Shown: piece by piece, positions 7,639-17,014 of the stretch | Position numbering within the stretch: position 1 is the stretch's first letter | Layout of the letters: each line of letters starts with the position of its first letter | DNA from: Asanoa ferruginea | Lineage (GTDB): Bacteria; Actinomycetota; Actinomycetes; Mycobacteriales; Micromonosporaceae | DNA length: 64,000 bases | Direction of reading: 5' to 3' | Assembly: GCF_003387075.1 (NCBI RefSeq) | Contig: NZ_QUMQ01000001.1 | Coordinates: 7,006,001-7,070,000, forward strand | Program-made: the position numbers and the translations under genes | The notes under the pieces: generated by a model | Database searches by the model: none | Seen by the model: only the letters and a program-made list of their open reading frames with translations | What the model was told of the DNA's origin: nothing

Positions 7639-9444
7639 TCACGCGTGTTCGGCCTGGAGCGTCGCGGTCACCGGGCGGCGGCCGCCGAGGCGGGCCGGCA
7701 GCGCGGTCAGCCCCGCCACCACCAGCACCGTCGCCGCGACCAGGGCCAGCAACTGCCACAGCGACGGGAAGGTGGCCCGGTCGCTGTCGCCGCCGGTGAT
7801 CGCGATGATCGCCTGGAACAGGGCGTAGCCGCCCGGGAAGATGCCCAGCACGGCGCCGGCCAGGGCCGGGAGCACCTGGGCGGCCGCCAGCGCCAGGGTC
7901 ACCTGGCGCGGGGTGGCGCCGAGGGCGCGGGCCAGCGCCGACGAGTGCCGGTTGTCGAGCACCGTCGCCCAGGTGATGAAGACCGCGTTGACCGCCGCCA
8001 GGCTCAGCAGGATGACCATCACGACCAGCAGCACCTGGCGCAGCGAGTCGGTCTGGGCCTGGTCGTAGCCGGCCGCGAACGGGCGGGAGGTCAGGAACGC
8101 GTCGAGCACCAGGATGACGAAGATGCCGCTGACCGTGATCGCGACGCTGAGCACGGCGAGCACGACCCGGCGCGGGCGGCGGGCGGCGACCCGGAGGGCG
8201 AGCAGCAGCGTGACCGGCAGCCGCGCCGAGACCGCGATCAGCCAACCCGTGCGCCGGGGTGGGCGGGCCGCGTCGGCCAGCGCGGTGATGGTGCTGGTGC
8301 GGGCGGCGCGCAAGGCCGGGACGACGGTGGCGACCACCGCGACGCCGAGCGCGACCGCGGTCACCAGGCCGATCGTCGGCCAGGTCAGCGACGGCGTGCC
8401 CGCGGTGCCGAGCAGGCCCGGGCTCGACCGGGTGAGCAGCGGGGCGGTCAGCGCCCCGGCGGCCAGCCCGGCGGCGGCCGCGACCAGGGCCACGACGACG
8501 TACTCCGCGAGCAGCACGGTGGCGACCAGGCCCGGTGTCCCGCCGACCGCCTTGAGCAGGCCCACGCGCCTGGTCTGATCGGCCATCCGGCCGCCGACCA
8601 GCACCGAGAGGCTGGCCACCGCGAGCAGGCCGAGCAGCCAGGCGCCGATGAGCAGCAGGATCCGGGCGTCGCCGGCCAGTTCGGTCGCCTCGGCGAGGAC
8701 CTCCTGCCACGGCTCCACCCGAATGTGCTGGTCAGCCGCGAATGACGGGGCTGCCGCGGGGTCGGCCAGCTTCAGGTTGAGTGCGTAGGACAGCGAGTCG
8801 GGGTGCAGGCCGCGCAGGTCCGCCTGGGTCAACCAGATCAGGCCGGGGTTGCGCAACAGGTCCGCCGGAAGCGGCTCCTCGGGCGGCGCGCCGTGCGCGC
8901 AGGGGACCAGAACGATGCACCGCGTCCCCGGGTACGGGGCCAGGGCGGCGGTGACCGCGACGCCGGCCACCGCGAACGGGCGACCGTCCACAGTGATCGG
9001 ATCGCCGACTGTGATGCCGAGCGCGTCGGCGAAGGCGGCCTCGACCACGACGCCGCCGTCGCGGACCCAGCCGCCCTCGCGCAGCGCCGGCTGGTCGACC
9101 GGGGCGGTCGCGGTGTCGCGACCGAGTGCCTGCACGTCGGACCTGCCAGCCTTCGTTTCCAGCGTGGCCGGGGCGATCGGGAACGGTCCACTGTGGTCGA
9201 CGACGCCGGGAGCGCCGGTCAGGCTTTCGAGGTCATTTGGCGACGCGGCGCCAGCGACGACGTCGGGCCCGTTGGTCGCCACCTTGGTGCGTTGGTAGGG
9301 GTCGCTGGCCGCGTCGCGCAGCACGAGCCCGAGGGTCAGCGTCGTGGTGGCCGCCATGATGGCGAGCAGCAGCAGCGTGGCCTCGGTGCGGCGGCGCCGC
9401 AGGTCGCGCAGGGCGAGGCGGGTGACGAGCAGGATCCGGCCCAT
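7639..9444 (-). CDS. ABC transporter permease, FtsX/MacB type
   Basis: A 601-residue membrane protein. It begins with a hydrophobic helix (LLLLAIMAATTTLTLGL), then a large outer domain of about 230 residues, then two groups of membrane helices typical of duplicated FtsX-family permeases. The ATG at 9444 is chosen because longer frames intrude into the ATPase gene. Five bases separate it from the ATPase stop, so PadR regulator, ATPase and permease form one operon. Such systems export peptides, lipoproteins or antibiotics, or transmit signals across the membrane; the cargo is not evident. Confidence 0.88.
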   Translation of the reverse strand: MGRILLVTRLALRDLRRRRTEATLLLLAIMAATTTLTLGLVLRDAASDPYQRTKVATNGPDVVAGAASPNDLESLTGAPGVVDHSGPFPIAPATLETKAGRSDVQALGRDTATAPVDQPALREGGWVRDGGVVVEAAFADALGITVGDPITVDGRPFAVAGVAVTAALAPYPGTRCIVLVPCAHGAPPEEPLPADLLRNPGLIWLTQADLRGLHPDSLSYALNLKLADPAAAPSFAADQHIRVEPWQEVLAEATELAGDARILLLIGAWLLGLLAVASLSVLVGGRMADQTRRVGLLKAVGGTPGLVATVLLAEYVVVALVAAAAGLAAGALTAPLLTRSSPGLLGTAGTPSLTWPTIGLVTAVALGVAVVATVVPALRAARTSTITALADAARPPRRTGWLIAVSARLPVTLLLALRVAARRPRRVVLAVLSVAITVSGIFVILVLDAFLTSRPFAAGYDQAQTDSLRQVLLVVMVILLSLAAVNAVFITWATVLDNRHSSALARALGATPRQVTLALAAAQVLPALAGAVLGIFPGGYALFQAIIAITGGDSDRATFPSLWQLLALVAATVLVVAGLTALPARLGGRRPVTATLQAEHA

Positions 9445-9449
9445 CGCGG

Positions 9450-10187
9450 TCAGTCCTCCAGCCCGACGAGCGCACCGAGGTGCCCGGTGCTGCCGCCGGT
9501 CAGCCTGGTCTCGTCGACGAACGCGCCGTCGCGCATCGAGATCAGCCGGTCGGCGGTGGCCGCGATCCGGGCGTCGTGGGTGACGATGACCAGCGTCTGG
9601 CCGGCCTGGTGCAGGCTCTCGAAGAGGTGCAGGACGTCGAGGGTGGCGGCGCTGTCGAGGCTGCCGGTCGGCTCGTCGGCGAGCACGACCAGCGGTTCGT
9701 TGCTCAACGCCCGGGCGACCGCGACCCGCTGCCGCTGGCCACCGGACAGCGCCGACGGCAGGAACCGCGCCCGGTCGGCCAGGCCGACCTGCTCGAGCAA
9801 CTCCTCCGCCCGCCGCCGGGCGGCCCGCGGCGAGCGGCCGGCCAGCAGCGCCGACAACTCGATGTTCTCCACGGCGGTGAGCTCCTCCATCAGGTGGAAG
9901 GCCTGGAAGACGAAGCCGACCGCGGTGCGCCGGATGCGGGCCAGGGCCTTCTCGCCGAGGTCGTCGACGCGGCTGCCGTCGAGCCACACCTCACCGCCGG
10001 ACGGCCGGTCGAGGCCACCGAGCAGGTGCAGCAGCGTCGACTTGCCGCAGCCGCTGGGGCCCATCACCGCGACCGTCTCGCCGGCGGCGACGTCGAGGTC
10101 GACGCCGTCGACGGCGCGGACCAGGCCAGCGCCCCGGCCGTGCTCCTTGCGCAGGCCGCGGGCGCGCAGCATGGGTGCGGTGGTCAC
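9450..10187 (-). CDS. ABC transporter ATP-binding protein (MacB/LolD type)
   Basis: A 245-residue ATPase with Walker A GPSGCGKST, Q-loop VFQAFHLM, signature LSGGQRQRVAVARAL, Walker B VVLADEPTGSLD and switch histidine VTHD, all intact. The DEPTGSLD form is typical of the MacB/LolD/FtsE group that pairs with FtsX permeases. The GTG at 10187 follows GAAGGAG and overlaps the PadR stop in a GTGA arrangement, implying translational coupling. It energises the downstream permease. Confidence 0.93.
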   Translation of the reverse strand: MTTAPMLRARGLRKEHGRGAGLVRAVDGVDLDVAAGETVAVMGPSGCGKSTLLHLLGGLDRPSGGEVWLDGSRVDDLGEKALARIRRTAVGFVFQAFHLMEELTAVENIELSALLAGRSPRAARRRAEELLEQVGLADRARFLPSALSGGQRQRVAVARALSNEPLVVLADEPTGSLDSAATLDVLHLFESLHQAGQTLVIVTHDARIAATADRLISMRDGAFVDETRLTGGSTGHLGALVGLED

Positions 10188-10699
10188 GATCCGCTCCTTC
10201 GGTGGGTCCAGGTCTGCTCGCACGCCTCGAGCCAGCGCAGGTCGGCCTGGAGCCGGAGCACCACGCCCTCCAGCAGCAGCGCCGCGTTGGAGCCGGCCGG
10301 CTCGGCCATCGCGGCGCGCTGTGCCTCGCGCAGCCGGCGCAGCAACTCGCGGCGCTGGGTGTCGACAATGGTGAGCGGGTCGGCGATCCCGGCCGCGGCG
10401 GCCGCGACCAGCTTGAGGTGGAACTCCGCCAGGTCGGGCTTGGGCCAGCTCACCTCGGCGATCCACTCGGCGACCCGCTGCTGGCCCTCGGCGGTGAGCG
10501 CGTAGACCTTGCGATCGGACCGGTCGCCGCCGTCGGCCGCCAGTAGGCCCGCCTTCTCCAGGCGGGTGAGCGAGACGTAGACCTGGCCGGCGTTGAGCGC
10601 CTCGCCGAGCGGGCCGAGCGCGTCGCGCAGCCGCGCCCGCAACTCGTAGCCGTGTGACGGCTCCTTGGCGAGCATCGCCAGCAACACTTCCTGCTGCAT
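10184..10699 (-). CDS. PadR-family transcriptional regulator
   Basis: A 171-residue regulator. Residues 1-85 are the PadR winged helix (QEVLLAMLAKEPSHGYELRA, then GQVYVSLTRLEKAGLLAAD), followed by the helical dimerisation domain Vir_act_alpha_C. The start ATG at 10699 follows a G-rich site. It is the first gene of the regulator-ATPase-permease operon, and a perfect inverted repeat sits just upstream, so it most likely represses its own operon until a substrate binds, as known for LmrR-type PadR proteins. Confidence 0.92.
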   Translation of the reverse strand: MQQEVLLAMLAKEPSHGYELRARLRDALGPLGEALNAGQVYVSLTRLEKAGLLAADGGDRSDRKVYALTAEGQQRVAEWIAEVSWPKPDLAEFHLKLVAAAAAGIADPLTIVDTQRRELLRRLREAQRAAMAEPAGSNAALLLEGVVLRLQADLRWLEACEQTWTHRRSGS

Positions 10700-10710
10700 C
10701 GCACCCCCTC

Positions 10711-10739
10711 TAACCGTTAGCCCCTATAGCTAACGGTTA
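10711..10739. promoter_or_regulatory. PadR operator (inverted repeat)
   Basis: TAACCGTTAG and CTAACGGTTA form perfect 10-bp arms around a 9-bp centre. The repeat lies 12 bp upstream of the PadR start, between a minus-strand TTGACA (10751-10756) and the start codon, where a repressor would block transcription. Confidence 0.75.
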
Positions 10740-10781
10740 TCCCTCGGGAATGTCAACCACATGGGAGTTCCATGATGGAAT

Positions 10782-11450
10782 GTGGAGATTGTGGACCCTC
10801 AACCTCGGCGCGTGCCGCCGGCCGACGAGTCCGTCGACGCCATCGCGGACCGCCCGCTCGCGTTCTTCAACGCGCTACTCACCGAGCACTTCGTGCTGGA
10901 GTCGGCGCGGGGGATCACCGTCAACGAGTCGAGCAGCCGGGCGTCGCTCTACCTGATGACGCTGTCGAGCTCGCTGGTCGCGTTCGGCTTCCTGGCCTCG
11001 ACGCACTTCGCGCTCTACTTCCTCGCCGTGATCATCCCGGTCGTGTTCATCCTCGGCGTGTTCACCTACGAACGACTGGTCGAGACGTCGCTCGAAGACG
11101 TCGCCGCGCTCGTGTCGATCCAACGCATCCGCCGCTACTACGGCACGTTGCTGCCGGGCGCGGACCGCTACTTCCCGGTGGCCACGGAACGCGCACCCAA
11201 CGAGATGATCGAGATTGGCCAGCGCGGCTACCGGCGCGGCGTGTTCTTCACGATCTCGTCGGCGATCGGCATCATCAACTCGATCGTCGCCGGCGCCGGG
11301 GTCGCGCTGCTGGTCTATCAGCCCACAACCAGCCTCGGCGCCGCGATCACCTCAGGTGTCGCGGTCGGCGTCGTGCTGATTCTGCTGCACGGCGTCTACC
11401 AGATGCACCGCTATGGCCGGCAGCGCGACATCATCAACGCCCAGCAGTAG
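10782..11450 (+). CDS. Four-helix membrane protein of unknown function
   Basis: A 222-residue protein with GTG start (a second GTG at 10791 is possible). Residues about 60-100 hold two membrane helices (ASLYLMTLSSSLVAFGFLAS and ALYFLAVIIPVVFILGVF) and residues 155-210 hold two more (ISSAIGIINSIVAGAGVALL and GVAVGVVLILLHGVY), with a cytosolic middle segment of about 55 residues containing SIQRIRRYYGTLLPG. The layout resembles actinobacterial membrane proteins sometimes found near effectors, but I cannot assign a family. It is divergent from the PadR operon and may share its intergenic operator. Confidence 0.65.
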   Translation: MEIVDPQPRRVPPADESVDAIADRPLAFFNALLTEHFVLESARGITVNESSSRASLYLMTLSSSLVAFGFLASTHFALYFLAVIIPVVFILGVFTYERLVETSLEDVAALVSIQRIRRYYGTLLPGADRYFPVATERAPNEMIEIGQRGYRRGVFFTISSAIGIINSIVAGAGVALLVYQPTTSLGAAITSGVAVGVVLILLHGVYQMHRYGRQRDIINAQQ

Positions 11451-11474
11451 GTCCCGGTCTCAGCGAGGCGGGCC

Positions 11475-11553
11475 GCCGCGATCTTCGCGCTCGGCAGGAT
11501 CGAACGGCTCGGGCATCGCTCGCGCGGGCGCCGCGATCTTCGAGCGCGGCAGG
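11475..11553. repeat. Short direct repeat, 55-bp period
   Basis: GCCGCGATCTTCG followed by GC, CGGCAGGA and related bases occurs at 11475 and again at 11530, with the same order of blocks. It fills most of the gap between two convergent membrane-protein genes. No coding or terminator role is evident. Confidence 0.5.
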
Positions 11554-11556
11554 AGC

Positions 11557-12237
11557 TCAGGCGTAGCTCGCGAAGGCGGCGCCGACCGTGACCGCGGCGA
11601 GCACCGCCGACCCGGCGACCGTCGCGCGTGCCGCGAGCGCCTCGCCGTTGTCGAGCCAGCCGGCCGCGGCCAGGGCCGCTCCCCAAGGGAGCGAATAAGT
11701 CAGGGCGTACTGGCCGAGGCTGGTGATGTCGAGGTCGCGGAACGCGGCGCCGAGCGCGAACGGCAGACCGACCGCCACCATGCCACCGACGACCAGGGCC
11801 CGGAAACCCGGCAGCGCCACCCCGGTCGGCTCGCGCCACAGCAGGCCGACAGCCACGCACGTCGCGACGGTGGCCCAGACGGCGACGGCGGCCGCGAAGG
11901 TCACCACGGTCGCGAGATTGTGCGAAGCCATGTCCTGCGCCCCGTTGGCGTTGAACCAGTCCCGAACCGCGACCACGCCGTAGCCGGCGACCTGCGCACC
12001 GACGACCGCGGCGACGACGGCGGCGGGCCGGAGCCACTCCGGCCGGATCACGATCACCACCCCGGCGCAGGCCAGGGCGGCCAACAGCGGCCACACCGCG
12101 GCGGGATAGTTCCAACCGCGCAGAGTGCCATACGTGCCCCGGCCTGGCACGGCCGCCGACAGCGCCGCGCCGGTGGCGCAGAGCACCACCAACCCACCGG
12201 CCACCGTGGTGGTCACCCGACCGACCGTCGTCTCCAT
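11557..12237 (-). CDS. Seven-helix membrane protein of unknown function
   Basis: A 226-residue integral membrane protein with about seven hydrophobic helices and few charged residues. The ATG at 12237 begins METTVGRVTTTVAGG just before the first helix and 7 bp after the VOC gene stop; the longer frame through the VOC gene is a read-through artefact. No motif for transport or catalysis is visible. It is probably cotranscribed with the upstream VOC gene. Confidence 0.7.
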   Translation of the reverse strand: METTVGRVTTTVAGGLVVLCATGAALSAAVPGRGTYGTLRGWNYPAAVWPLLAALACAGVVIVIRPEWLRPAAVVAAVVGAQVAGYGVVAVRDWFNANGAQDMASHNLATVVTFAAAVAVWATVATCVAVGLLWREPTGVALPGFRALVVGGMVAVGLPFALGAAFRDLDITSLGQYALTYSLPWGAALAAAGWLDNGEALAARATVAGSAVLAAVTVGAAFASYA

Positions 12238-12244
12238 ACCGGAA

Positions 12245-12706
12245 CTAACGACGCTCGCTCCAGTGTGCGACGAGATCACCGCCCGCGGCCCGGTGTGCCC
12301 GCAGGTGGTCGAGCCAGGACGGACCCAACTGGGTGAGTTCGACGAGGTTGCCGTCCGGGTCGCGGACCGCGGTGATCCGCGATTCGGTGCCGAACTCGAC
12401 CGGCGGATAGCTCGTCTCGACGCCGTGCGTGGCCAGCCAGGCGACCAGCGGGTCCAGGTCGAACACCTGGAACGCGAGCTTGATCCCGCCGCCACCGGTC
12501 GCCTCGCCGGGGTAGTCGTCGGCCGGGTGGATCGCGAAATGCACGTCGCCGAGCTCGCAACCCCAGTGTGGCTCCGAATCGCCGTGCCGCTCTTCCACCA
12601 GCGGCACGCCGAGCAGGTCGCGATAGAAGTGGACCAGGCGTTCGGGCTCGGTCGACACCACGATGAGCCCGGAGAGGAACCGCAGGTTCTCCGGCCGTTC
12701 GGACAT
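12245..12706 (-). CDS. VOC-family (glyoxalase/bleomycin resistance fold) protein
   Basis: A 153-residue single-domain VOC protein made of two beta-alpha-beta-beta-beta modules. FLSGLIVVSTEPERLVHFYR opens the first module and ITAVRDPDGNLVELTQLGP closes the second, with candidate metal ligands His in DVHFAIHP and Glu in NLVELTQ. The ATG at 12706 (MSERPENLRF) follows GGGGT better than the outer ATG at 12718. VOC proteins include glyoxalases, dioxygenases and drug-binding proteins, so the reaction stays open. A large hairpin separates it from the hydrolase gene upstream. Confidence 0.85.
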   Translation of the reverse strand: MSERPENLRFLSGLIVVSTEPERLVHFYRDLLGVPLVEERHGDSEPHWGCELGDVHFAIHPADDYPGEATGGGGIKLAFQVFDLDPLVAWLATHGVETSYPPVEFGTESRITAVRDPDGNLVELTQLGPSWLDHLRAHRAAGGDLVAHWSERR

Positions 12707-12721
12707 GGCGTACCCCATTCG

Positions 12722-12771
12722 ATGTTCGGGTTCGCCCGCCGGCGGGGTGCGTGGCGGGCGAACCCGAACAT
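12722..12771. terminator. Large perfect hairpin between hydrolase and VOC genes
   Basis: ATGTTCGGGTTCGCCCGCC (12722-12740) is repeated in exact inverted form at 12753-12771 around a 12-base loop, a 19-bp stem. Each arm also contains CGGG-TTCG-CCCG, a stable tetraloop hairpin. It starts 10 bp after the hydrolase stop and may terminate that transcript, though no T-run follows. It could equally be a dispersed palindromic element. Confidence 0.7.
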
Positions 12772-12781
12772 AGGCCTTTCG

Positions 12782-14128
12782 TCAGGGGCAGGCGGGGAAC
12801 AGCCGGCGGGTGCCGGTCGCGTACGCCGCCTTGTCGCTGAACCGGCAACCGAAGTCGGGTGCGGCCACCGAGCGGGCGTCGAGGCGGTCGCCGGCCGGCT
12901 TGCGGTCATGTCGCACCCAGCCGACCAGGTCGTCCCAGGCGGCGCCGGCCTCGGCCGGGCTGAACTCGCAGTGTTCGGTGGCCCGGACGGCCCGCTGCAC
13001 GAGCAGGCGACCGCGGCCGTTGCGGTCGACGTCAGCCTTGTATTGCTGCTCGTTGACGAACGGCACGAACATGTCGCCGAGGTCGTGCAGCGACAGCACC
13101 GGCACCCGCGGCCGGCCCTCGATCTTCGGCACCTGGGTGAGCCGGGTGGACACCCGTTGGTAGACGTCTTCCGGCGCGACCCGTTGGACCGAACGGTTCA
13201 CGTTCACCGGCGTGTTGGGGGTGTAGCGCGTGAACAGGTTGGTCGAGATCAGGCCCGGGTCCTGCGCCGGCGTGTCCGAGGACGCGCTCGGCGCGCTGAG
13301 CGAGAAGACGAAGTTCTTCCAGTAGGCGAACGACGCCGCCGCGCCCGGGCGGGGGCCGCCGGTCAGGTTGACGGCGATGTCGCGGAACTGCCGGCCCAGC
13401 GCGTTGGTCGGTTCCGGCGCGAGCGGCGTGATCGCCGCGATGCCGAGTTGCTGCTGCACCGCCGGCACCACCGAGGTCAGGTAGTCGGCGCCGGCCGGGT
13501 AGGTCTTGACGCCGCTGAGCGCCCCGGCGGTGAGTTGGAAGTCGAGGAAGTAGTCGATCAGGCGCTGGTCGCCCATGACGCCGCACATCGGCAGGGCGCC
13601 GTCGTAGAGCCGCGGGTATTCCTCGAGCGCACGGCCGATGATGTAGCCGCCCATCGAGACGCCCGCGATGTAGGTGTGGTGTGGCCGGCGGACCGTCCGG
13701 CCGAAGTGGTCGGTCAGGTCCTTGGTGCTCAGGACGCCCGCGCGGATGTCGAAACCATTTCCGGTGTAGGAGGACGCCGCCCATGCGTACCCCTGGTCGA
13801 GGAGGCGTTGGCGGAGCCCGAAGGCCGGCGGGTCGACGGTCAGCACGGTGCCCTGGCCGCGATAGCCGTGTGCCCACATGACCAGGTCGCCGTTCCAGTG
13901 CGCGGGGACCTCGATGATGTAGGCGGCGTGCGCGTGGGTGCCCTGCTTGACGGTGGTCGGCTGGCCGCCCGCGGTGGCCGGCGCGAGTGGCGGGTTGACG
14001 ATCGTGTAGCCGGGCAGTGGTTGGTCGCCGGGTGTGCCCCCGGCGGCCGCCGCCGCGGGGAGGGCGGTCACCGCGGTGACGGCGGCGACCGTGGACACCA
14101 GGACGCGGAACAGGAGGGTACGGCGCAT
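12782..14128 (-). CDS. Secreted alpha/beta hydrolase
   Basis: A 448-residue exported hydrolase. Residues 1-29 are a Sec signal peptide (RR, hydrophobic core VLVSTVAAVTAVTALPAAAA). The nucleophile Ser158 sits in GVSMGG, the oxyanion region is WAHGYRG near residue 86, and candidate acid and base are Asp in LGDMFVPF and His in TEHCEF near the C-terminus. The family contains esterases, lipases and peptidases; no lid domain identifies one. The gene is divergent from the LAL regulator across 143 bp, which could control it. Confidence 0.85.
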   Translation of the reverse strand: MRRTLLFRVLVSTVAAVTAVTALPAAAAAGGTPGDQPLPGYTIVNPPLAPATAGGQPTTVKQGTHAHAAYIIEVPAHWNGDLVMWAHGYRGQGTVLTVDPPAFGLRQRLLDQGYAWAASSYTGNGFDIRAGVLSTKDLTDHFGRTVRRPHHTYIAGVSMGGYIIGRALEEYPRLYDGALPMCGVMGDQRLIDYFLDFQLTAGALSGVKTYPAGADYLTSVVPAVQQQLGIAAITPLAPEPTNALGRQFRDIAVNLTGGPRPGAAASFAYWKNFVFSLSAPSASSDTPAQDPGLISTNLFTRYTPNTPVNVNRSVQRVAPEDVYQRVSTRLTQVPKIEGRPRVPVLSLHDLGDMFVPFVNEQQYKADVDRNGRGRLLVQRAVRATEHCEFSPAEAGAAWDDLVGWVRHDRKPAGDRLDARSVAAPDFGCRFSDKAAYATGTRRLFPACP

Positions 14129-14271
14129 CGTCGCGCTCCTCCCCGAGGGGTTTGGGGAGTTGACGGTAGGCAGGCCGGCTTACGGGTGTCAATACTGCAC
14201 TGTCAGTGCGAAAACCCCGTCCGCCCACGCCCGGGGCACCGCCCGGCCTATCGTGGCCGTGAGGAGCCGGG

Positions 14272-16959
14272 ATGTTGCTAGGGAGGCGCCCCGAACGCGC
14301 CGTGTGCGACGAACTGTTGGACGCGGTCCGGGCGGGGGAGAGCCGGGCGCTGGTGGTCCGGGGTGAGCCGGGCATCGGGAAATCCGCGTTGCTCGACCAC
14401 CTGACCATGCGCGCGTCCGGCTGCCGCGTGGTCGCCGCCGGCGGCGTCCAGTCGGAGATGGAACTCGCCTTCGCCGGCCTGCACCAGCTCTGCGCGCCGT
14501 TCATGGACCGCCTGGGCGGCCTGCCGGAACCGCAGCGCGCCGCCCTGGAGATCGCACTGGGCAGCCGCGAGGGCCCGCCGCCGGACCGGTTCCGGGTGGG
14601 TCTGGCCGTGCTCAGCCTGCTGGCCGAGGTGGCGACCGAGGAGCCGCTGGTGGCCGTGGTCGACGACGCGCTCTGGGTGGACCGGGCCTCGTTGCAGGCG
14701 CTCGCCTTCGCGGCCCGCCGGCTGCGCGCCGAGTCGGTCGCCCTGGTCTTCGCCACTCGCGACCCGGAGCCCGCGGAGCTGGTCGGGCTGCCCACCCTCG
14801 ATATCGCCGGCCTGGCCGACGAGGACGCCCGCGCCCTGCTGAGCACGGTGCTGCTCGGCCCGGTCGACGAGCCGGTCCGGGAGCGGATCATCGCCGAGGC
14901 CCGCGGCAACCCGCTCGCCCTGCTGGAACTCGCCCCCGCGCCCGGCACGCCCGGGGAGGCCCCGCTGCCGGCCCGGATGGAGGAGCACTACCGCCGCCGG
15001 CTGGCCGCGTTCGGCACGTCGACCCGACTGCTCGTGCTGGTCGCCGCCGCCGACCCGACCGGCAACCCGGTGCTGCTCTGGCGGGCCGCCGAACGGCTGC
15101 GGATCCCGGCCAGCGCGGTGGCGCCGGCTGCTGCCGCCGGGCTGATCGAGATCGGTCCCCAGGTGCGGTTCCGGCATCCGCTGGTCCGGTCGGCGATCTA
15201 CGCCGCCGCGCCGGACGCGCAGCGGCGGCAGGCGCACGCGGCGCTGGCCGAGGCGACCGACCGGGAGCTGGACCCGGACCGGCACGCCTGGCACTCCGGG
15301 CAGGCCGTGGAAGGCCCCGACGACGAGATCGCCGACCGGCTCGAGCGCTCGGCGGGCCAGGCGATGGCCCGCGGCGGCCTCGCCGCGGCGGCCAGCTTCC
15401 TGCTCCGGTCGGCCGAGCTGACCGGGGATCCCGCCCGCCGGACCCGCCGCACCCTGCTGGCCGCGAAATGCAGCCTGGAGGCCGGCTCGCCGGACCGTGC
15501 GCTGGCCCTGATCGCGCTGGCCGAGGCGGGCGGGCCGGACAAGGTCCAACGGGCCGAGGCCGGGCTGCTCCGGGCCCGGGTGGCGTTCATCCGCAACCGT
15601 GACGCGGCGGCCTCCCCGCTGCTCCGCGCCGCTGCCGCCGACCTGGAAGCGCTCGATCCGGAGCTGGCCCGGACCACCTACCTGGAGGCCATCTCGGCGG
15701 CGATGTTCGCCGGCGCGCTCGGCGAGGGGCAGTTGCGGGAGGCCGCGCTGGCGGCCCGCGCCGGCCCACCGGCACCCGACCCGCCGCGCGCCGCCGACCT
15801 GCTGCTCGACGGGTTGGCGATGCGTTTCACCGACGGCTACCCGGCCGCTCTGCCGGTGCTGCGGCGCGCGGTGGTCGCGTTCCGCGACGGGCCGGCCGTC
15901 GGGCCGGACGCGGTCCGCTGGCTGTGGCTGGCCTGCGTGACGTCGACCCAGGTCTGGGACTTCCCGAGCTGGCCACGGCTCGCCGGCAAGTTCGTCCGGC
16001 TGGCCCGGGAGAACGGCGCGCTGTCGACCCTCCCGGCGGCGCTCAACTCCCGGATGGCCGCGGACGTGCTGACCGGCGATCTGGGTGCCGCGGCGGGCCT
16101 GCTCGACCAGTTGCGGGCCGCGACCGACGCGACCACCGCCCGCCCGTTCCTGCCGCTCGGCGAGCTGATGCTGGGCGCGTGGCGGGGCGAGACCGCCGAG
16201 ACGGAAGCGCTCGCCGAGGCGACGGCCGCCGACGTGCGGCGCCGGGGCGAGGGCGCCGGCCTGGTCGCGGTGGCCTGGGCGCTGGCGGTGCTGCACAACG
16301 GGCGCGGCGAGTACCCGGCCGCGGCCGACGCCGCCGCGAGCGAGGACCACGAGCCGCCGGTGCTCGGTTTCCCGCCGTGGGGCATCCTGGCCGAGCTCGT
16401 CGAGGGCGCGACCCGGGCCGGCCGGCCCGAAGAGGCGGCGGCGGCCTTCGACCGGCTCGCGGCGGCCACCGCGGCCGCCGGCACCGAGTGGGCGCTGGGC
16501 ATCGAGGAGCGCAGCCGGGCGCTGATCACCGAGGGCCCGGCCGCCGAGGAGCACTACCGGGCGGCGATCGACCTGCTGGCCGCGACACCGCTGCGCGGCG
16601 AGGAGGCGCGGGCCCACCTCGTCTACGGCGAATGGCTGCGCCGCGTGGGGCGCCGGGCCGACGCCCGGGAGCAGCTCCGGGTCGCGCACGCCGAGTTCGC
16701 CGACCGCGGGATGGAGGGCTTCGCCGAGCGGGCGGAGCGCGAGCTGGCGACCGCGGGGGAGACCGCGCACAAGCGCGCCGCCCCGCCCACCGGCCGGCTG
16801 ACCGCGCAGGAGGCGCAGATCGCCCGGCTCGCCCGGGAAGGGCTGTCCAACCCGGAGATCGGCGAACGACTCTTCCTCAGCCCGCGTACCGTCGAATGGC
16901 ACCTTTCCAAGATCTTCGCCAAGCTGCGCATCACCTCCCGGCGCGAGCTGCGCCGCTGA
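14272..16959 (+). CDS. LuxR-family ATP-binding regulator (LAL type)
   Basis: An 895-residue regulator. An AAA/STAND ATPase domain fills the N-terminus with Walker A GEPGIGKSAL and Walker B LVAVVDDALWVD; a long helical TPR-like middle follows (about 300-820), and the last 60 residues are the LuxR/GerE helix-turn-helix (LTAQEAQIARLAREGLSNPE, then LFLSPRTVEWHLSKIFAKL). The ATG at 14272 follows GAGGAG. LAL proteins activate secondary metabolite or sugar-use genes on binding ATP and an effector. Its target is unknown; the divergent secreted hydrolase is the nearest candidate. Confidence 0.93.
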   Translation: MLLGRRPERAVCDELLDAVRAGESRALVVRGEPGIGKSALLDHLTMRASGCRVVAAGGVQSEMELAFAGLHQLCAPFMDRLGGLPEPQRAALEIALGSREGPPPDRFRVGLAVLSLLAEVATEEPLVAVVDDALWVDRASLQALAFAARRLRAESVALVFATRDPEPAELVGLPTLDIAGLADEDARALLSTVLLGPVDEPVRERIIAEARGNPLALLELAPAPGTPGEAPLPARMEEHYRRRLAAFGTSTRLLVLVAAADPTGNPVLLWRAAERLRIPASAVAPAAAAGLIEIGPQVRFRHPLVRSAIYAAAPDAQRRQAHAALAEATDRELDPDRHAWHSGQAVEGPDDEIADRLERSAGQAMARGGLAAAASFLLRSAELTGDPARRTRRTLLAAKCSLEAGSPDRALALIALAEAGGPDKVQRAEAGLLRARVAFIRNRDAAASPLLRAAAADLEALDPELARTTYLEAISAAMFAGALGEGQLREAALAARAGPPAPDPPRAADLLLDGLAMRFTDGYPAALPVLRRAVVAFRDGPAVGPDAVRWLWLACVTSTQVWDFPSWPRLAGKFVRLARENGALSTLPAALNSRMAADVLTGDLGAAAGLLDQLRAATDATTARPFLPLGELMLGAWRGETAETEALAEATAADVRRRGEGAGLVAVAWALAVLHNGRGEYPAAADAAASEDHEPPVLGFPPWGILAELVEGATRAGRPEEAAAAFDRLAAATAAAGTEWALGIEERSRALITEGPAAEEHYRAAIDLLAATPLRGEEARAHLVYGEWLRRVGRRADAREQLRVAHAEFADRGMEGFAERAERELATAGETAHKRAAPPTGRLTAQEAQIARLAREGLSNPEIGERLFLSPRTVEWHLSKIFAKLRITSRRELRR

Positions 16960-17014
16960 CGGGTGACGCCCGTTCGAGAGCACCACGCCCCGCCCGACCC
17001 ATCGTTGACCAGCG

